A DNA stretch of 64,000 nt from Hyaloperonospora brassicae (Eukaryota > Oomycota > Peronosporomycetes > Peronosporales > Peronosporaceae), in NCBI GenBank assembly GCA_947650285.1, contig CANTFL010001452.1:62001-126000 (forward strand), in the 5' to 3' direction. Below, piece by piece: positions 1 to 11,330 of this stretch. Within the stretch, counting starts at the first letter, position 1; every line of letters begins with the position of its first letter. A program made the position numbers and the translations under genes. Below the pieces are notes generated by a model, which saw only the letters and a list, made by a program, of their open reading frames with translations, was not told the DNA's origin and did no database searches.

Positions 1-1541
1 TCCCTATCTATCGACCCATCAGTCGATAGGAGCAATCGAAACGCAATAGGTGTGGATAGTTCCTTTTCATTATCGTGTCCGAGTCTCCATGTTGAGTCTT
101 CTGCGCAGCTTAGTAAGTGGGAACAAATGGGTGTTGTGAAGATTCGCTGACGACCACATGAATCAACTCTGGCTATCTGTCAGCTTCACTACGCTTAGCC
201 CAACATAGCACCTATTGCACTTGCAAAACAGTCGTCTTACAAGAAACGCGTTTGCACTTCAACTCGCCCACAGACAGCACATGTCGCAAATCGCCGTTGC
301 GCGTGGTGACGTTTGTGGGCAGAGTTTCACCATCGCGTGGCTTCGTTTCAAATCAACAAACGTTGGCATCGCGTACATGTGCGCTCTTACAACATCAACG
401 CTTCATTGTTTGCATTAGAATTGCCAACGCGCAAGTGCACCTGAAGACCGCTTTTCGGTGCTGTGCCTGTATCTACATCCCGCGGTTTTGTGCGTGCGAG
501 CTTTGTCAGCACAATGCCCATAGTTGCCGACTTCTCTCACCAGGTACAGGTGTGTGCATGCAGCGCCTCACTGCAGATATTTAGTTCGCTACATTCCAAG
601 TTCGCCTGTGGCATCCTGACAAGAACAGAGACAGCGCGCCACATGTTTAGAATGTAGTCGACATTCTTGTCGTGCGAGGTGGTGCCCACTGTGCGCGATC
701 GAAAGAGCGTCGGATACACCGTCTTTCGGTCAACAGTGACCAGCGGCAAAGTCGGAGACGCGATGGAAATGTTAATTGTGCCAGCGCAAAGTGTTCACTG
801 CACTGCCAAACGAAGCGAGACGCAAGTGGTGCCAAACAGTCGTTCTCGGCCCGTTGTGCAATCCGCAGACCCGAATGGGGCTTCTGGAAAGTTTCCACGA
901 CCCAACGTTGACGTCATGAGCGCACGCAGAGACGAGAACTCACCCACAACAGTACTTCATCGATGTTTATGCAGAACGAGACGCCTGTTGCACCTCCACC
1001 GCGGAGCTTGGCGCATGGAGGGGGTATGCAGACGCCCATATTGCGTCTCTACATCCATCTACCCGTTACTGCAGCTCAAGAGTCCTTCGAAGCACATAAT
1101 GTCAAGCTCTCGTCCATCTGGAGCAGGTCATGACGTGCCGGCGTCGTCACGTTACAAGAGATGAAGTGTGCGAAAAGAGTGTGCGGGTACAGTTACCACA
1201 CTCATCCGACGCAAAAAAGACGTCTGCGGCGCGAGTTCCTTGACAAGGGACAAGAACCTCATTGAGGTGCTCTCTTTTTCTTGACCGATGACACGCAGAA
1301 ACAATGCGAGCACTGCAAACGAAGATCAAGCAGAGGTGCTGTCGGTTCATCATCGCTGGCTTTGCACATCCAGCAGCACAAACGTCGCGCTTTTGACACG
1401 GAACGCGGGACTATTGGCTGGAATTCGCGCGCCGTCTCCCTGAGTTGGCATGTGCGTTTTCGGCCACAGCTTCACCACAAGCTCTGCCGCAGCGCCACGC
1501 CAGCACTCGAAGCAAGTCGCTCGACCTTTTCTGCAGCTCAG
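1..1541. other. Upstream intergenic stretch, no gene recognised
   Basis: Several open frames of 60-165 codons lie here on both strands. None shows a recognisable domain, and they overlap one another in conflicting frames. The stretch probably contains the promoter and 5' UTR of the hydrolase gene that starts at 1542. An undetected multi-exon gene is not excluded. Confidence 0.4.
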
Positions 1542-3106
1542 ATGACGGTCATCAGCCCCAAGTCGACGCTGTATCTGGATCGCGAACGCCTTACTCGCTG
1601 GATGTACTTGGCCTTTGCCGCACTTACGCTGTACGTCGTGGAGCGTGCGAAGAATCGCAAGATTCCGCGAGAGGTGGGTCGAGCACGGACTGCAGGGGCG
1701 AGCGCACTACTAAATTGAATGGTGCGAGTGTGTGTATGTGTGTCTAGAACTTCTTTGGCATGGCGTTGTCGTTGCTACCCACCGAGCTTTCACACAAGGT
1801 GGCGATCGTCCACACGTGTCTCGCAGGGTATCTGCTCAAGAAGAAGATGCCGATCTTTTCGCACTGGAGCGGCGCTTTTGCAGGACTATTACAGTGTCTA
1901 GTAGCTGCGAACCTCCTCAAGTCGTTCCGACGAAACCTCGCGTCGAAGAAAGTCATTCGCAATGCGCTCATCAAGTCTGACATTGGCCCAGAAAAGTCAC
2001 GCGACATTGGCCGAATGACGCTGAAGCGATGGCTCAGCGTATTGCTGCCATTGCCACAGCCCTTGGCCGTATCCCTGAGCTACCTTGGCGTGCAAAAAGT
2101 CCGCACGGTTGCTTATGCGCATGTGGGCAAAACGAAAACCCAGAAACTGCTCATGGACGTTTACGAACACCGGGACAACAAACTACCCGATGCCCCGATT
2201 TTTCTCTATATCCACGGAGGAGGCTGGGTCATCGGTGATCGCCGAATCCCACCCTTCTCATGTGTGTACCAAGTGGCCTCAATGGGCTGGATCGTGTGCG
2301 TCATTGACTATCGGCTGTCTCCAAATGTGGCGTTCCCCACTCACTTGATTGACTCGAAGCGTGCTATTGCGTATCTACGTCAAAATGCACGTGCAGAATT
2401 CAACGCCGATCCGGAGTACATTGCTGTAGGCGGGGAGTCTGCCGGCGGACATTTGGCGAGCTTGTTGGGACTTACTGCGGATGACAAATCCTTGCAGCCC
2501 GGTTTCGAAGACGTAGACACCAGTGTGCGCGCAGTTGTCGACAACTACGGCGTCCACGACTTCACAGATCGACATGGCATCTATTATGCTCGTGACAAAA
2601 CCAGCGGCTTTGTTCAATATCTTGAGTTCTTCGTGATGCAAATGAAGCTCAAGAGCAACAAGGAAGACTTTGAACGCGCGTCGCCCGTCGCCTACTTGAC
2701 TGACGAAAGCGCTGCCCGTCGTCGAGATATTGTCCCACCTTTCATGATCACACACGGCACTCACGACAACGTCGTCTTGTTGCAAGACTCGCAGCTGTTC
2801 TTTGATCGCTTGGTCAGCTACCGCCAGCACCTCCCTCCGGCGATTCGAGCGTACCAGGACAAGCAACTCGGTGGCGTCCAGGATATCTTGGTCAAGGTGC
2901 CCTTTGCAAGCCACATGTTCAACTTTCTCCTCTCTCCTCGAGCATTGGCGCATGGTGATGCTGTGTGCGCTTTTCTCGACAACGTGTACAGCAAGACCAA
3001 GGAGGTACCACTAGAAGCTCGACTGTTTCCCAGTCGGGTCGAACAAGAAGCTGTAGTTTTGCGGGGGGAGGAGACGCTTTCTGCAATCGCATCGTCAAGG
3101 TTGTAA
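1542..3106 (+). CDS. Alpha/beta hydrolase, HSL/carboxylesterase type, two exons, N-terminal membrane anchor
   Basis: Probable serine esterase or lipase of the hormone-sensitive-lipase-like (Abhydrolase_3) group. I infer exons 1542-1673 and 1748-3106. The 74-bp intron has a GTGGGT donor, a CTACTAAAT branch-like site and a CTAG acceptor. It joins exactly in frame to a long exon whose first internal ATG is at 1760, giving 496 residues. The new N-terminus carries a hydrophobic segment (about residues 20-33, WMYLAFAALTLYVV) followed by basic residues, so the protein is probably membrane-anchored. The oxyanion-hole motif HGGGW starts near residue 200. The nucleophile elbow GESAGG has its Ser near 275. 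Candidate catalytic Asp (in HGTHDN) and His (in ASHMF) lie near 384 and 433. The gene is convergent with the methyltransferase that ends at 3153. The fold is secure from the motifs; the substrate is unknown. If exon 1 is wrong, the protein starts at 1760 with 448 residues. Confidence 0.88.
1674..1747 (+). other. Inferred intron 1 of the hydrolase gene
   Basis: 74 bp, GTGGGT...TAG, with a TACTAAAT branch-like site about 35 bases before the acceptor. Splicing keeps both exons in phase 0 and removes an in-frame stop just upstream of the ATG at 1760. Confidence 0.7.
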
Positions 3107-3152
3107 GCGCATACAAATACCAAACTTGTGGATGTACAGTCATATCAACGTA

Positions 3153-3953
3153 CTAAGTCTTGCCATTAGCTTTGAGACGCGCGTGAAACACGAATAATTC
3201 GTCCGGATACTTGAATCTGGCAAAAGCCTGTGCGTTGTCTGCATGAGAGATCTCTTCGACGTCAAACTTTTCTTCGAGCTGCAGCATAAAGTTGGCTTCT
3301 ATCGTAGCATTTCGTGTCTCAAAGCTGAAAAACACATCCGTGGCTGGAGACACTAATTCACACAGCGTTTTGATCAGCAAGAGGCAAGCTGTTTCGTGGT
3401 ACAGCGCGTCTGAGAAGACCACGACGTCGACGCTCTTCGTCCACGACGCCAAAGTGCCACAAGACTCGAATGGCTCTCCCCACTGACACTTCTCCACCAC
3501 CGGTACAGTAGCAATTGCATCCGACTGACTCGCAACTGCAGGAGCAGCAAAGTTCACGGCCACGTTCTTGGCCAGGAGAGGCAGTGCGTAGTCCTGATCC
3601 GTGAGCGCTACGTGGGCTCCCAGCATAGCCAGTGTCATGCCCACGAGTCCCACACCAGCGCCAAGTTCGACCACCTTCTTGCCTCGAAACTGAAATCGAC
3701 CGTCGCCTTCGTCAGCAGCAGCAGCAGCAGCGCCGCAACAACTTGTCTGCACATAGTCGGCCAACAGCAACGCGGCGTCCCACACGCAGTGGCCGTGCGA
3801 TGGAAACGCCGGCGTGCCAGCACAAATGTCTCGGTCCTGCACTGCCCTCAGAAGCACTTGCTGATTCGTGCCGGGGATCGCCACCGCATACGAAAACTCG
3901 CTCTCGTCCGTACGTCCCCACAAGTTTGTGCCCGAGTCGTCGATGTCGCTCAT
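3153..3953 (-). CDS. Seven-beta-strand methyltransferase (METTL21/methyltransferase-16-like)
   Basis: SAM-dependent methyltransferase of the family that includes eukaryotic protein-lysine methyltransferases. 266 residues from the ATG at 3953; an in-frame TTG just upstream is not a likely start. Motif I, VVELGAGVGLVG, lies at about residues 94-105. The acidic end of strand 2 (ALTD) is near 119. The post-motif segment DVVVFSDALYHE, at about 176-188, is the position where this family has its (D/E)xxY-type signature. An alanine run near 75-80 looks like a low-complexity insertion. Single exon, 46 bp tail to tail from the hydrolase. The target protein cannot be deduced. Confidence 0.85.
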   Translation of the reverse strand: MSDIDDSGTNLWGRTDESEFSYAVAIPGTNQQVLLRAVQDRDICAGTPAFPSHGHCVWDAALLLADYVQTSCCGAAAAAADEGDGRFQFRGKKVVELGAGVGLVGMTLAMLGAHVALTDQDYALPLLAKNVAVNFAAPAVASQSDAIATVPVVEKCQWGEPFESCGTLASWTKSVDVVVFSDALYHETACLLLIKTLCELVSPATDVFFSFETRNATIEANFMLQLEEKFDVEEISHADNAQAFARFKYPDELFVFHARLKANGKT

Positions 3954-4047
3954 CAACGGATCAATGGTCTGCTTACTCCGATGTGGTCCAAAGATTCAAT
4001 TCCGATATCCTGTGCGTTGTATTCTGCAAACGGGTGAAGAACAGCCG

Positions 4048-4070
4048 GTCGATCGATCGATCGATCGATA
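4048..4070. repeat. GATC tetranucleotide microsatellite
   Basis: About five tandem GATC units (gtcgatcgatcgatcgat), 95-115 bp upstream of the methyltransferase start at 3953. Confidence 0.8.
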
Positions 4071-4449
4071 TGTTCAGCACACCAGAGTGCCGTCATATGC
4101 AGGGACTCGGCGTTGGCGACAGCTGTTCATAGTGCCTGCAGCCCCGGTTGCATTCAATCCGACGTTTCGTCTTCCTAGTACGCTACAAGGGCAAGGCACC
4201 GACGACATAGCAAGTCAAATGTTCGCATGTGCTATGCCGTGTAGGAAGATACGTTATAACGGGTGTTAGCAGAGTCGCTCGTGTTTATGCTGTGTTTCTG
4301 TAGCTTCATGCAAAGCTTGAGGTGACGGACTCCATTCGTACTGTTATGTCTTCGTCCCTCTGCGCCGAGCAGACGTGGCTGTGTGGCTATTATCTACAGT
4401 TGATGCGCAACATGTCGCGTGCCATCTTTCAATCGCTGTTCGTTGCCGC

Positions 4450-6579
4450 ACATGCATCAATAGAAAGACCGGGTGAACGATTTAGTAAGAATGAAACGAT
4501 TCCACACAAACGACCGTTCATCACGCAACCGATATGTGCATCCGGAAAGCCCCGCGCACTTTGATCGCGTCGAAAGTTTAGGCGCCTTTGGTGCGCGCCC
4601 TACTTTGCCAATTACCGATAATATGAGGACAGCCGGATCACCAACTGCGAAGTTGCAGTTGATCTCTCCAGCAATGATGAATGGCGTCACCAGGCTTGTC
4701 AGAGCTAGTAATTAACCTGCTCAGCCATGATGCTAGCGAGAGCCAGTCAGCGTGTCCTTCAGCACATGACCTTTTAGTAGTTGTCGCTGGATGCGTCGTC
4801 GGCATCATGCAGTATACCTAACGCACTCCATGCAGTTATAGATTCGATCGTACGGCCTGCTACAAGATATGCAATTTTGCTCAATCCGGGAGAGTCGACC
4901 AAGCACCTCAACAAGGACCTCGCCACAACCTGTTGACAGCAACATCGTAATCGCTATAGAAGGTATACAAGCATGTTGCCGAGAGTTGTGAAGAACGTCC
5001 TACTTGTAGCAAAGTAAAGTGACTCGAAAAGAGTCTAACGCAGCACTTCTTGTTATTTGCCACAGTCGTCGAATGCTTCTTGCAGTGTTACAGTATCTCA
5101 CCAGCATCGCTACGGAAGAGCGCTAGGAATAACAAGCGCGCAACGAAGGATGCGGCGGATTGTTGGTGGTACGGGTAATCCATGTACGCCAAAACGAAAA
5201 GCGTGCTGAACAAGCTGGACGGGCTGAAAGTGCGTGCCCTGTGGGTTGAGCAAAGGTACGCAAATCAATGACCATGTCCAGCTCAATGCTACACCAACAT
5301 TAGTCACCATTTCCATTCATCGCAAGTGGTGCAAAAACGCGGTCTCTTAGACTCCACGGGTCGTAATAGAGGGTAGCGTGCGCGACCTGCAGGTCATGTG
5401 AGGATTCTGTCAGCACACTGCAGCGAAACTTCATTATCACTTTGTCGCAGCCTTTAGCTGAGTCAGGCGCGTCCTGGCATCGTAGCGAGCTGCCCGCCAC
5501 AAAGCGTCGGACAACTGCGGCAAAACGAGGTATCTTCTCGACCACCACCATGTTATATTTGCTGACCGAGCATTCGAGCATAATGGAAATCACTAACGCA
5601 ACCGTGACTGCGTGGAGGACAATGAAGGGGCAGCCATCTTACCGTCACGTTTGTTGATCTACATGGTGCCACAAATGGTGAGGTTACTGCGCCGCGGCAC
5701 CATAGAGTGCGTAGAAAATGGCCAACTTTGTCGGAAAACGGGGTATGTCGCATGGCATTTGCCAGAGCCATTTTCCAGCAAACACGTTCGTTGCCAGTCT
5801 CCCAGGCAGCGTGGCGCAAGAAATTTGCCGAGTGATCTGTGTTGCGGTGGACCGACTTTATACCATTTATCACCAAGAACGAAGGAGATAATGACGGAAA
5901 TTTGGTGCATCTCCAATTTGTTGGGCTCCACCGGCTCGTTGTACATATTGCGTTTATCATTACAGCCTGGTCGGCACGAAATATGTGAAGTCGGCATCAG
6001 GCGACTGGCAATGTTTTCTGGGACGATGCAAAGAAGTTCTCATGAAATGGCTCAGATGACATTATCGTCAAATCGACCGCAATAATCGGGATCGTAGATG
6101 GACGATGGAGACTCGATACCGAGCTCCAACCCGCAGCGACCTGGTCCATGTGCTCGCTTGCTTACTAAATTTTGCTTTCTTTTGCGTTCATATTGTTCCA
6201 AGCAATGCCGGTACGCAAGTGTGCGTTCAGGTTCAAAGCCTTCGTCGCTTCGCATGTGCCGTAATAAGTAATGCATACCACTTGGCCTTGAACTCGTGCC
6301 TGTCCACTGCGTGTATGAACTTCGTCATAACGTCATATGTCATCGACAGCTTACACGACTCGGTGTACTTCTGGTCCACACCAACACAGAGGTGGTAGTC
6401 GGTCACGACTTGCAGATTCTCGTGAGCAGCTCGCCATGTTCATTTTTTCCTCCCACCGACTCTCCTTCAGTTCCCATTATGGTGACGTTTAGTACCACTA
6501 CACCTCAGCGCAGTTTGCGAACGGACGGATCTGTGGCAGCACCTCCGAAAGAAGCCGCGAACACGTCCGCTCCTGACAT
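4450..6579 (-). pseudogene. Unresolved or decayed protein-coding locus on the minus strand
   Basis: Reading the minus strand from 6579 downwards gives a series of stretches that look coding but lie in different frames. They start with an ATG at 6579 (MSGADVFAASFGGAA). Later ones are near 6420-6240 (HLCVGVDQKYTESCK), 5890-5600, 5545-5303 (MVVVEKIPRFAAVVRR) and 5245-5113 (THFQPVQLVQHAFRFGVHG), and then 4690-4560. Some joins have plausible GT...AG signals, for example a GTAAGA donor near 5590. Others need a frame change with no clear intron. It could be a multi-exon gene or a pseudogene with indels. I do not recognise the product. Confidence 0.35.
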
Positions 6580-6877
6580 GTGATCACTTTGCTCCAAACG
6601 CGTCGTAATGAGCATTGCATCTACCTCATGTCACATACTGCAGCCATCTCGGGTGTGGACAAAGGAGAGCGCGACAAGTAATTGCAGCGACTTTTTTATG
6701 TTCTTCTTCTCATCTGATATTGGCCGCGTCGCATGTTGACTCGTTCGTCATTGGTTGAAACGCGCAAATGCTGCAATCTTTCCTGCCATAGCTACACTGA
6801 CTATTGTCTGTTTGTATGGCCAAATCAGACACAAGTCTCAGTAGTACCCAACTAGAAGAACAAAAGCTCTTGGCGAA
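6580..6877. other. Intergenic region before the lipase-DnaJ gene
   Basis: No gene seen. It lies head to head between the unresolved minus-strand locus and the plus-strand gene at 6878, and probably holds the promoters of both. Confidence 0.4.
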
Positions 6878-9800
6878 ATGGCGGTGCCGTCCGGAGTCTC
6901 GCGGGCCGCGAAGCAGCCAGAGAAACGCGCGGAACAGGCGTCGCCACTCAAGAGGCGCGCGTGGTGGTGGACAGATGCGACAGCAGACAGCGACATGGAG
7001 CGCGCCGTCGCTGCGAGCGAGACGGAGCTGCTGAATGCCGCTGTGTTGTGTGCAGCGCTATCTGCGACGCAGTCGGAGCCTATCGAGACTGACGGGCCGG
7101 TGAACGACCGCTCAATGCGTGAACTGGATATGCATGTGCGCAAGTCGCCTCTTCCGCACAGTCTGCGGTTTCCGGTGCTGGCGTTCACACCCGACTACGT
7201 CCTCATAGAGTCGGAGCTCGCTATGCTCTGTGCTGTACGAGCCACGAAACCTACTGATGTTATACAGACTGTGGTGAGCTCAGCCGCTCCTTTCTCTCGT
7301 CCTTATTTGCATCGATTCGGTGGAGCGAGGATCCATGCGCCGTTTTGGAAGCGAACACAGCGTCTCGACTTGCAAGACATCCATCAAAAAGCACGACAAG
7401 CTAAGAAGATGCTGCTCTTGTGCGGTCACTCTATCGGTGGCAGCATTGCGCAGCTGGCATTCTGTGAACTGGTGTATCTGCACTTACCGACAAAAACGAG
7501 ATTGCTGTTAGAAAAGAGAGACTACGACGAGCAGAAGCACGAAGAAAATGGCACAAAAACAAGTGATGCATTGGACTTCCGACTGATGATGCAAGGCATG
7601 GAACAAGAAGAGCGCTCGGCAATATTTCGCAGTATGCCACATGTGTTGGCAATCGGTTTTGGGGCTCCGTATATTGGATCTACTGGACTTTCAGTATTTC
7701 TGGAGTCACTGAAGCTTAGCAAGCGAGTAATGACGTTTGTAAATGAGTATGACTGCATCCCAAGTATACTCAATGTTGCTCAGTCAGCAGCGATGGTTGC
7801 AAAAACGGCTGAGCGGTTTATCACGATTACGAAAGCGACGAAAGCACTGGCAAACTTGTTGCCCGTTCGGATGCAACAACGATTTATTAATTTGGCAGCA
7901 ACCACCGACACTGGTATCGTCCCAAATGCGAGTTCGGCATACTTGTCGATGACGTTGAACATTCTGCAAAGCACGTTCTACAAATTTCGAGAATTCAACA
8001 TCATGAAGGAAATTGATTACCAGTATTGTCCATGCGGGACGTACATTTTTCTCTCGAAGTCCGGAGCTGATTTTCAGATTTATTCGGACCCAGGCGCTAT
8101 CAGCAAGGTGATGGGTAAGGAAGAAGACTCGGATCCTACCTTGACGGGCAACGCTATTTTACAGCACTTGATGAGTGCATACGTCGATTCGGTTGCACGC
8201 CGTTCGAAATCCGTTCAGATCAACGCGTCAATGGATTTTTATGCGCGCCTTGGCATTCCACGAAACGCGACAGCGAAACAAATACGGAGTGCTTACAAGC
8301 GACTAGCATTAAAGTGGCATCCGGATCGGTGGGCGAATAGTTCGGCAAATCCTCAGGAACGGGCCTCTGCGGAAGAAATTTTCAAATTACTGGCAGAGTC
8401 GTACGAGGTACTGTCTGATGTTGAAGCACGTCAAACGTACGATGCACATTTGACCGACTCGCCTAGTCTTAAGGAAGAGTTTATGCGCAATGGAACAGTA
8501 AACGGAATGACGCTCGATGAGGCTATTGCTACTTTCCAAGACGTGATTGATAATATTTCTGGGGTGGTATCAAAGGTGACATCGCGCTTCTCGACTCCAA
8601 AGTCGACGGTAGTGAACCCGCTCCGAATGCCATCGTCCAGTAGCAGCAGCCTGAGGCCAAACAATCATGACAACATTTTTGCGCCAGATCGAATACGAGT
8701 GTCACGTACAGTGGGAATTGGTGCTGACCAGCATGAGCAAATCCTGTACCTGGAACCAGAGGAAATCATAGCAGGCGATGTTGCGGCATCTAGCCATGCA
8801 ACAGGTAGCTCTTCATCTTCAGCTGTCGGCTTGCGAACTGTTTCTGTGGTGGGTGGGGCTGTTGCTGTTGGAGCAAGTGTTGCGCTAATCGTAAGTGCAT
8901 GGTCGCAGTACTCGGAGATGTCGAAGCAAAAGCGCCAGGCTGCAGCGGTGAGAGCTATGCCTGCTGAGTGTTTGTTGCTGCTGCTGGAAGATTATCACAG
9001 TACGCAGCGTTACGATACAACGCAGCTACTTTTGCAACAAGCTGATGACCGGGAGAAAAGAAAAGATGCCGTGTCACTTGCCGTTCCTGATGTGGATAGA
9101 AAAACAGGCGAAAGCATTAGTAAAGGATACGCTGCCGCAGCGCTTGCTACTATGAAACAAGAAGAAGATGCCGCAGAAACTGAGCTTATCGAAGACTATT
9201 TTGATTGCACCACGGAGTATGATAGTGTTGCCTTGGAGTTGATGGCCGAGGAGGAGTTCTTCGACTGCGTTGAACTTATGGATGAAGTGGCGATGCACTT
9301 TGGTGACGACGCACTGGAAGAAGATAAGCGCGTGAGCGAGGGACCAGATGAAGGTCGCGAGGCTGTGTTTGCAAGTGAGATTGTTGCTTTTCCCTGTGGG
9401 TCAATTGTCAACACACCCTTCGGTCTTGCGACTGTGCAAGATTGGAGGGAAAAGGAAATTGCTGCTGTTGTGCGCTTCTCGTGCAATGAGCACATGGTCG
9501 GATACATACAAAAAGTAGATATCTCGCGCGGCGCTTTGGCAGCGAAAGAGGTTGCAAGTGCTGTTTTGGAATTGAAGAGAGCAAAGCTCGCGGATCGCGT
9601 GATAGCTCGGTACCATTTGGACAATGGAGAGGCGAGTGATAGCTTGAAGAAGCTAGTCGCTGCAGGTGGCGATGGTGCTTTGGATAGTGGAATTCGTGCA
9701 TTTGGTGGTGTAGCGTTAGCGAACGGTATGGCAAGGTCATCTTCAGCTTTGGGTGGTGCGGTGGCTGCACCACTTACAATTGCTTCGATTCTTGTCGATA

Positions 9801-11110
9801 TTGGAAAAGAGTACTACGACTACCGTAAGCGATATACTGACAAAAAGTCTCTCGGTGGGCTGTCGAAGACCACGGAGCAACTTCTGATGCAAAATTTTCG
9901 ATTGAAAACCGGCGAGGTCATCGCCAGCCGTACTGCAGCAGCGGCAGGCGCAGGTATAGGTGCATATAGTGTGGCATCAGCCCTAGGAATGTGGAGCACT
10001 GCTGGACTTGCAGCCGGTCCTGTGGGTATAGTGGCTGCCACAAGTGCGGCTGTTGTCGGCGGCATGCTAGGTTTCTTTGCCGGCTCCAAGGTATATTCAG
10101 CATCTACCGCACGGTATTTCGCAAGCCAGCAAAATGCGAAGGAACACATCGATCGTCTGGAGCTCGGTGCACGAGTTTTGTTCGATGAATTCGATCCTGA
10201 CGTTACAGGCACGATCTCCAAAGAAGATTGTACAAAGCTGATGAAAAAGTTGTACGGTGCGATGGGCTCGGTTTCGGAAAGCAGTTACGAGCGAACCATG
10301 GCAGTGCTCCAAGACGATACACTTGAGGGTCCTGTGACGTGGGGAATGTTTTGGGAGTGGGTTAGCACTGAGGCGGCCCGGGCTCTACGCGATCTGGAGC
10401 ATGAAGAGTCCAACCGGTCTGAACGCGTAGCGAGCAAATCGTGGTGGAACAGCTATATGACGTATTTCTCATACTTTGACTCGACACCAGCTGTGCCGCT
10501 ACTTGCGGAACCGCGGGCTTCCGTGTACCCGTCTGTCCTTGCTGCATTGGACCTATCTGCATCTTCGGCTGAGGCTGATCGACCGCAAGCTAACAAATCT
10601 GAGGAAGAGAGCCTAGTGTTGAAGGCGCAAATTGAGTTCTTGGTGAATAGTGATCATCTGACCGCTATGGATGCTTTCCAGCTTCGAGAGCAGCTAGTGT
10701 CCGACGATCCAGGGGTGAGAGAGGCTGCGCAGAAAACTATTGCCGCTTTGAACAATGGGCTCTTGGACAAGGCGTCCGATCAAGCTCTTGTATGCGACGG
10801 ATTTGGCTATACTGGAGGTGACACCATGAATACGATTGTCGACGAGCCTGAGAAGGAGAGGAACTTAGCTCGCGCACAAACGTCAAAGATTGCCGCCAAA
10901 GACCAAGGAAAAAGAAAAAAACACGAACCTGACGAACGGATCGATGTCATGTGCTCGCTGATGTCAACCCAAGGTCTGCAGCGCTTCTTGCAGCGACAGA
11001 ATATTTTCGTTTCGACTGAGAATGAAGCGTCTGTACGGCACGAAGACTTGCACTGTTTGGCGCTGATGGCAACAGATACCACTCTGTCAACGCTGGAATC
11101 GTCAACCTGA
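6878..11110 (+). CDS. Lipase-like (class 3) / DnaJ J-domain / EF-hand multidomain membrane protein
   Basis: 1410 residues in one uninterrupted exon. Residues ~95-330 form a class-3 lipase-like alpha/beta hydrolase domain: nucleophile elbow GHSIGGS with Ser185, and a candidate Asp in NEYDCIPS. Residues ~450-520 are a J-domain (FYARLGIPRNATAKQIRSAY) with the intact HPD tripeptide at 481-483 that stimulates Hsp70 ATPase. A hydrophobic segment lies at ~655-675. A glycine/alanine-rich hydrophobic block at ~1015-1070 could be a membrane hairpin. A single canonical EF-hand loop, D1106-D1117 (DPDVTGTISKED), follows. The order suggests a membrane protein that brings Hsp70 to a lipid-acting or lipid-binding domain under calcium control; that role is inference. 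It is convergent with the POMP gene (220-bp gap). Confidence 0.9.
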   Translation: MAVPSGVSRAAKQPEKRAEQASPLKRRAWWWTDATADSDMERAVAASETELLNAAVLCAALSATQSEPIETDGPVNDRSMRELDMHVRKSPLPHSLRFPVLAFTPDYVLIESELAMLCAVRATKPTDVIQTVVSSAAPFSRPYLHRFGGARIHAPFWKRTQRLDLQDIHQKARQAKKMLLLCGHSIGGSIAQLAFCELVYLHLPTKTRLLLEKRDYDEQKHEENGTKTSDALDFRLMMQGMEQEERSAIFRSMPHVLAIGFGAPYIGSTGLSVFLESLKLSKRVMTFVNEYDCIPSILNVAQSAAMVAKTAERFITITKATKALANLLPVRMQQRFINLAATTDTGIVPNASSAYLSMTLNILQSTFYKFREFNIMKEIDYQYCPCGTYIFLSKSGADFQIYSDPGAISKVMGKEEDSDPTLTGNAILQHLMSAYVDSVARRSKSVQINASMDFYARLGIPRNATAKQIRSAYKRLALKWHPDRWANSSANPQERASAEEIFKLLAESYEVLSDVEARQTYDAHLTDSPSLKEEFMRNGTVNGMTLDEAIATFQDVIDNISGVVSKVTSRFSTPKSTVVNPLRMPSSSSSSLRPNNHDNIFAPDRIRVSRTVGIGADQHEQILYLEPEEIIAGDVAASSHATGSSSSSAVGLRTVSVVGGAVAVGASVALIVSAWSQYSEMSKQKRQAAAVRAMPAECLLLLLEDYHSTQRYDTTQLLLQQADDREKRKDAVSLAVPDVDRKTGESISKGYAAAALATMKQEEDAAETELIEDYFDCTTEYDSVALELMAEEEFFDCVELMDEVAMHFGDDALEEDKRVSEGPDEGREAVFASEIVAFPCGSIVNTPFGLATVQDWREKEIAAVVRFSCNEHMVGYIQKVDISRGALAAKEVASAVLELKRAKLADRVIARYHLDNGEASDSLKKLVAAGGDGALDSGIRAFGGVALANGMARSSSALGGAVAAPLTIASILVDIGKEYYDYRKRYTDKKSLGGLSKTTEQLLMQNFRLKTGEVIASRTAAAAGAGIGAYSVASALGMWSTAGLAAGPVGIVAATSAAVVGGMLGFFAGSKVYSASTARYFASQQNAKEHIDRLELGARVLFDEFDPDVTGTISKEDCTKLMKKLYGAMGSVSESSYERTMAVLQDDTLEGPVTWGMFWEWVSTEAARALRDLEHEESNRSERVASKSWWNSYMTYFSYFDSTPAVPLLAEPRASVYPSVLAALDLSASSAEADRPQANKSEEESLVLKAQIEFLVNSDHLTAMDAFQLREQLVSDDPGVREAAQKTIAALNNGLLDKASDQALVCDGFGYTGGDTMNTIVDEPEKERNLARAQTSKIAAKDQGKRKKHEPDERIDVMCSLMSTQGLQRFLQRQNIFVSTENEASVRHEDLHCLALMATDTTLSTLESST

Positions 11111-11330
11111 AAATGTTCATGCTGCATAAGCCAAAACAGGGAACCATGTAGAATCATGACTAATAATTGACACAGCTTTGTGCATCGTTCCGCGATTGTC
11201 ATCATAAAACGTCCATTTTGTTGCAAATGCACGCAGTTTATTGCATGACATACACGCCGTAGCGGCACCTCGTCTTTCTGTTGCTGCTGCTCACTTCTGT
11301 TGCCTCCACTACCAACTAAGCACACTCTGC

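Noticed and set aside
667..1164. 165-codon plus-strand open frame
   Set aside because: No recognisable motif, and it overlaps other frames of similar length on both strands.
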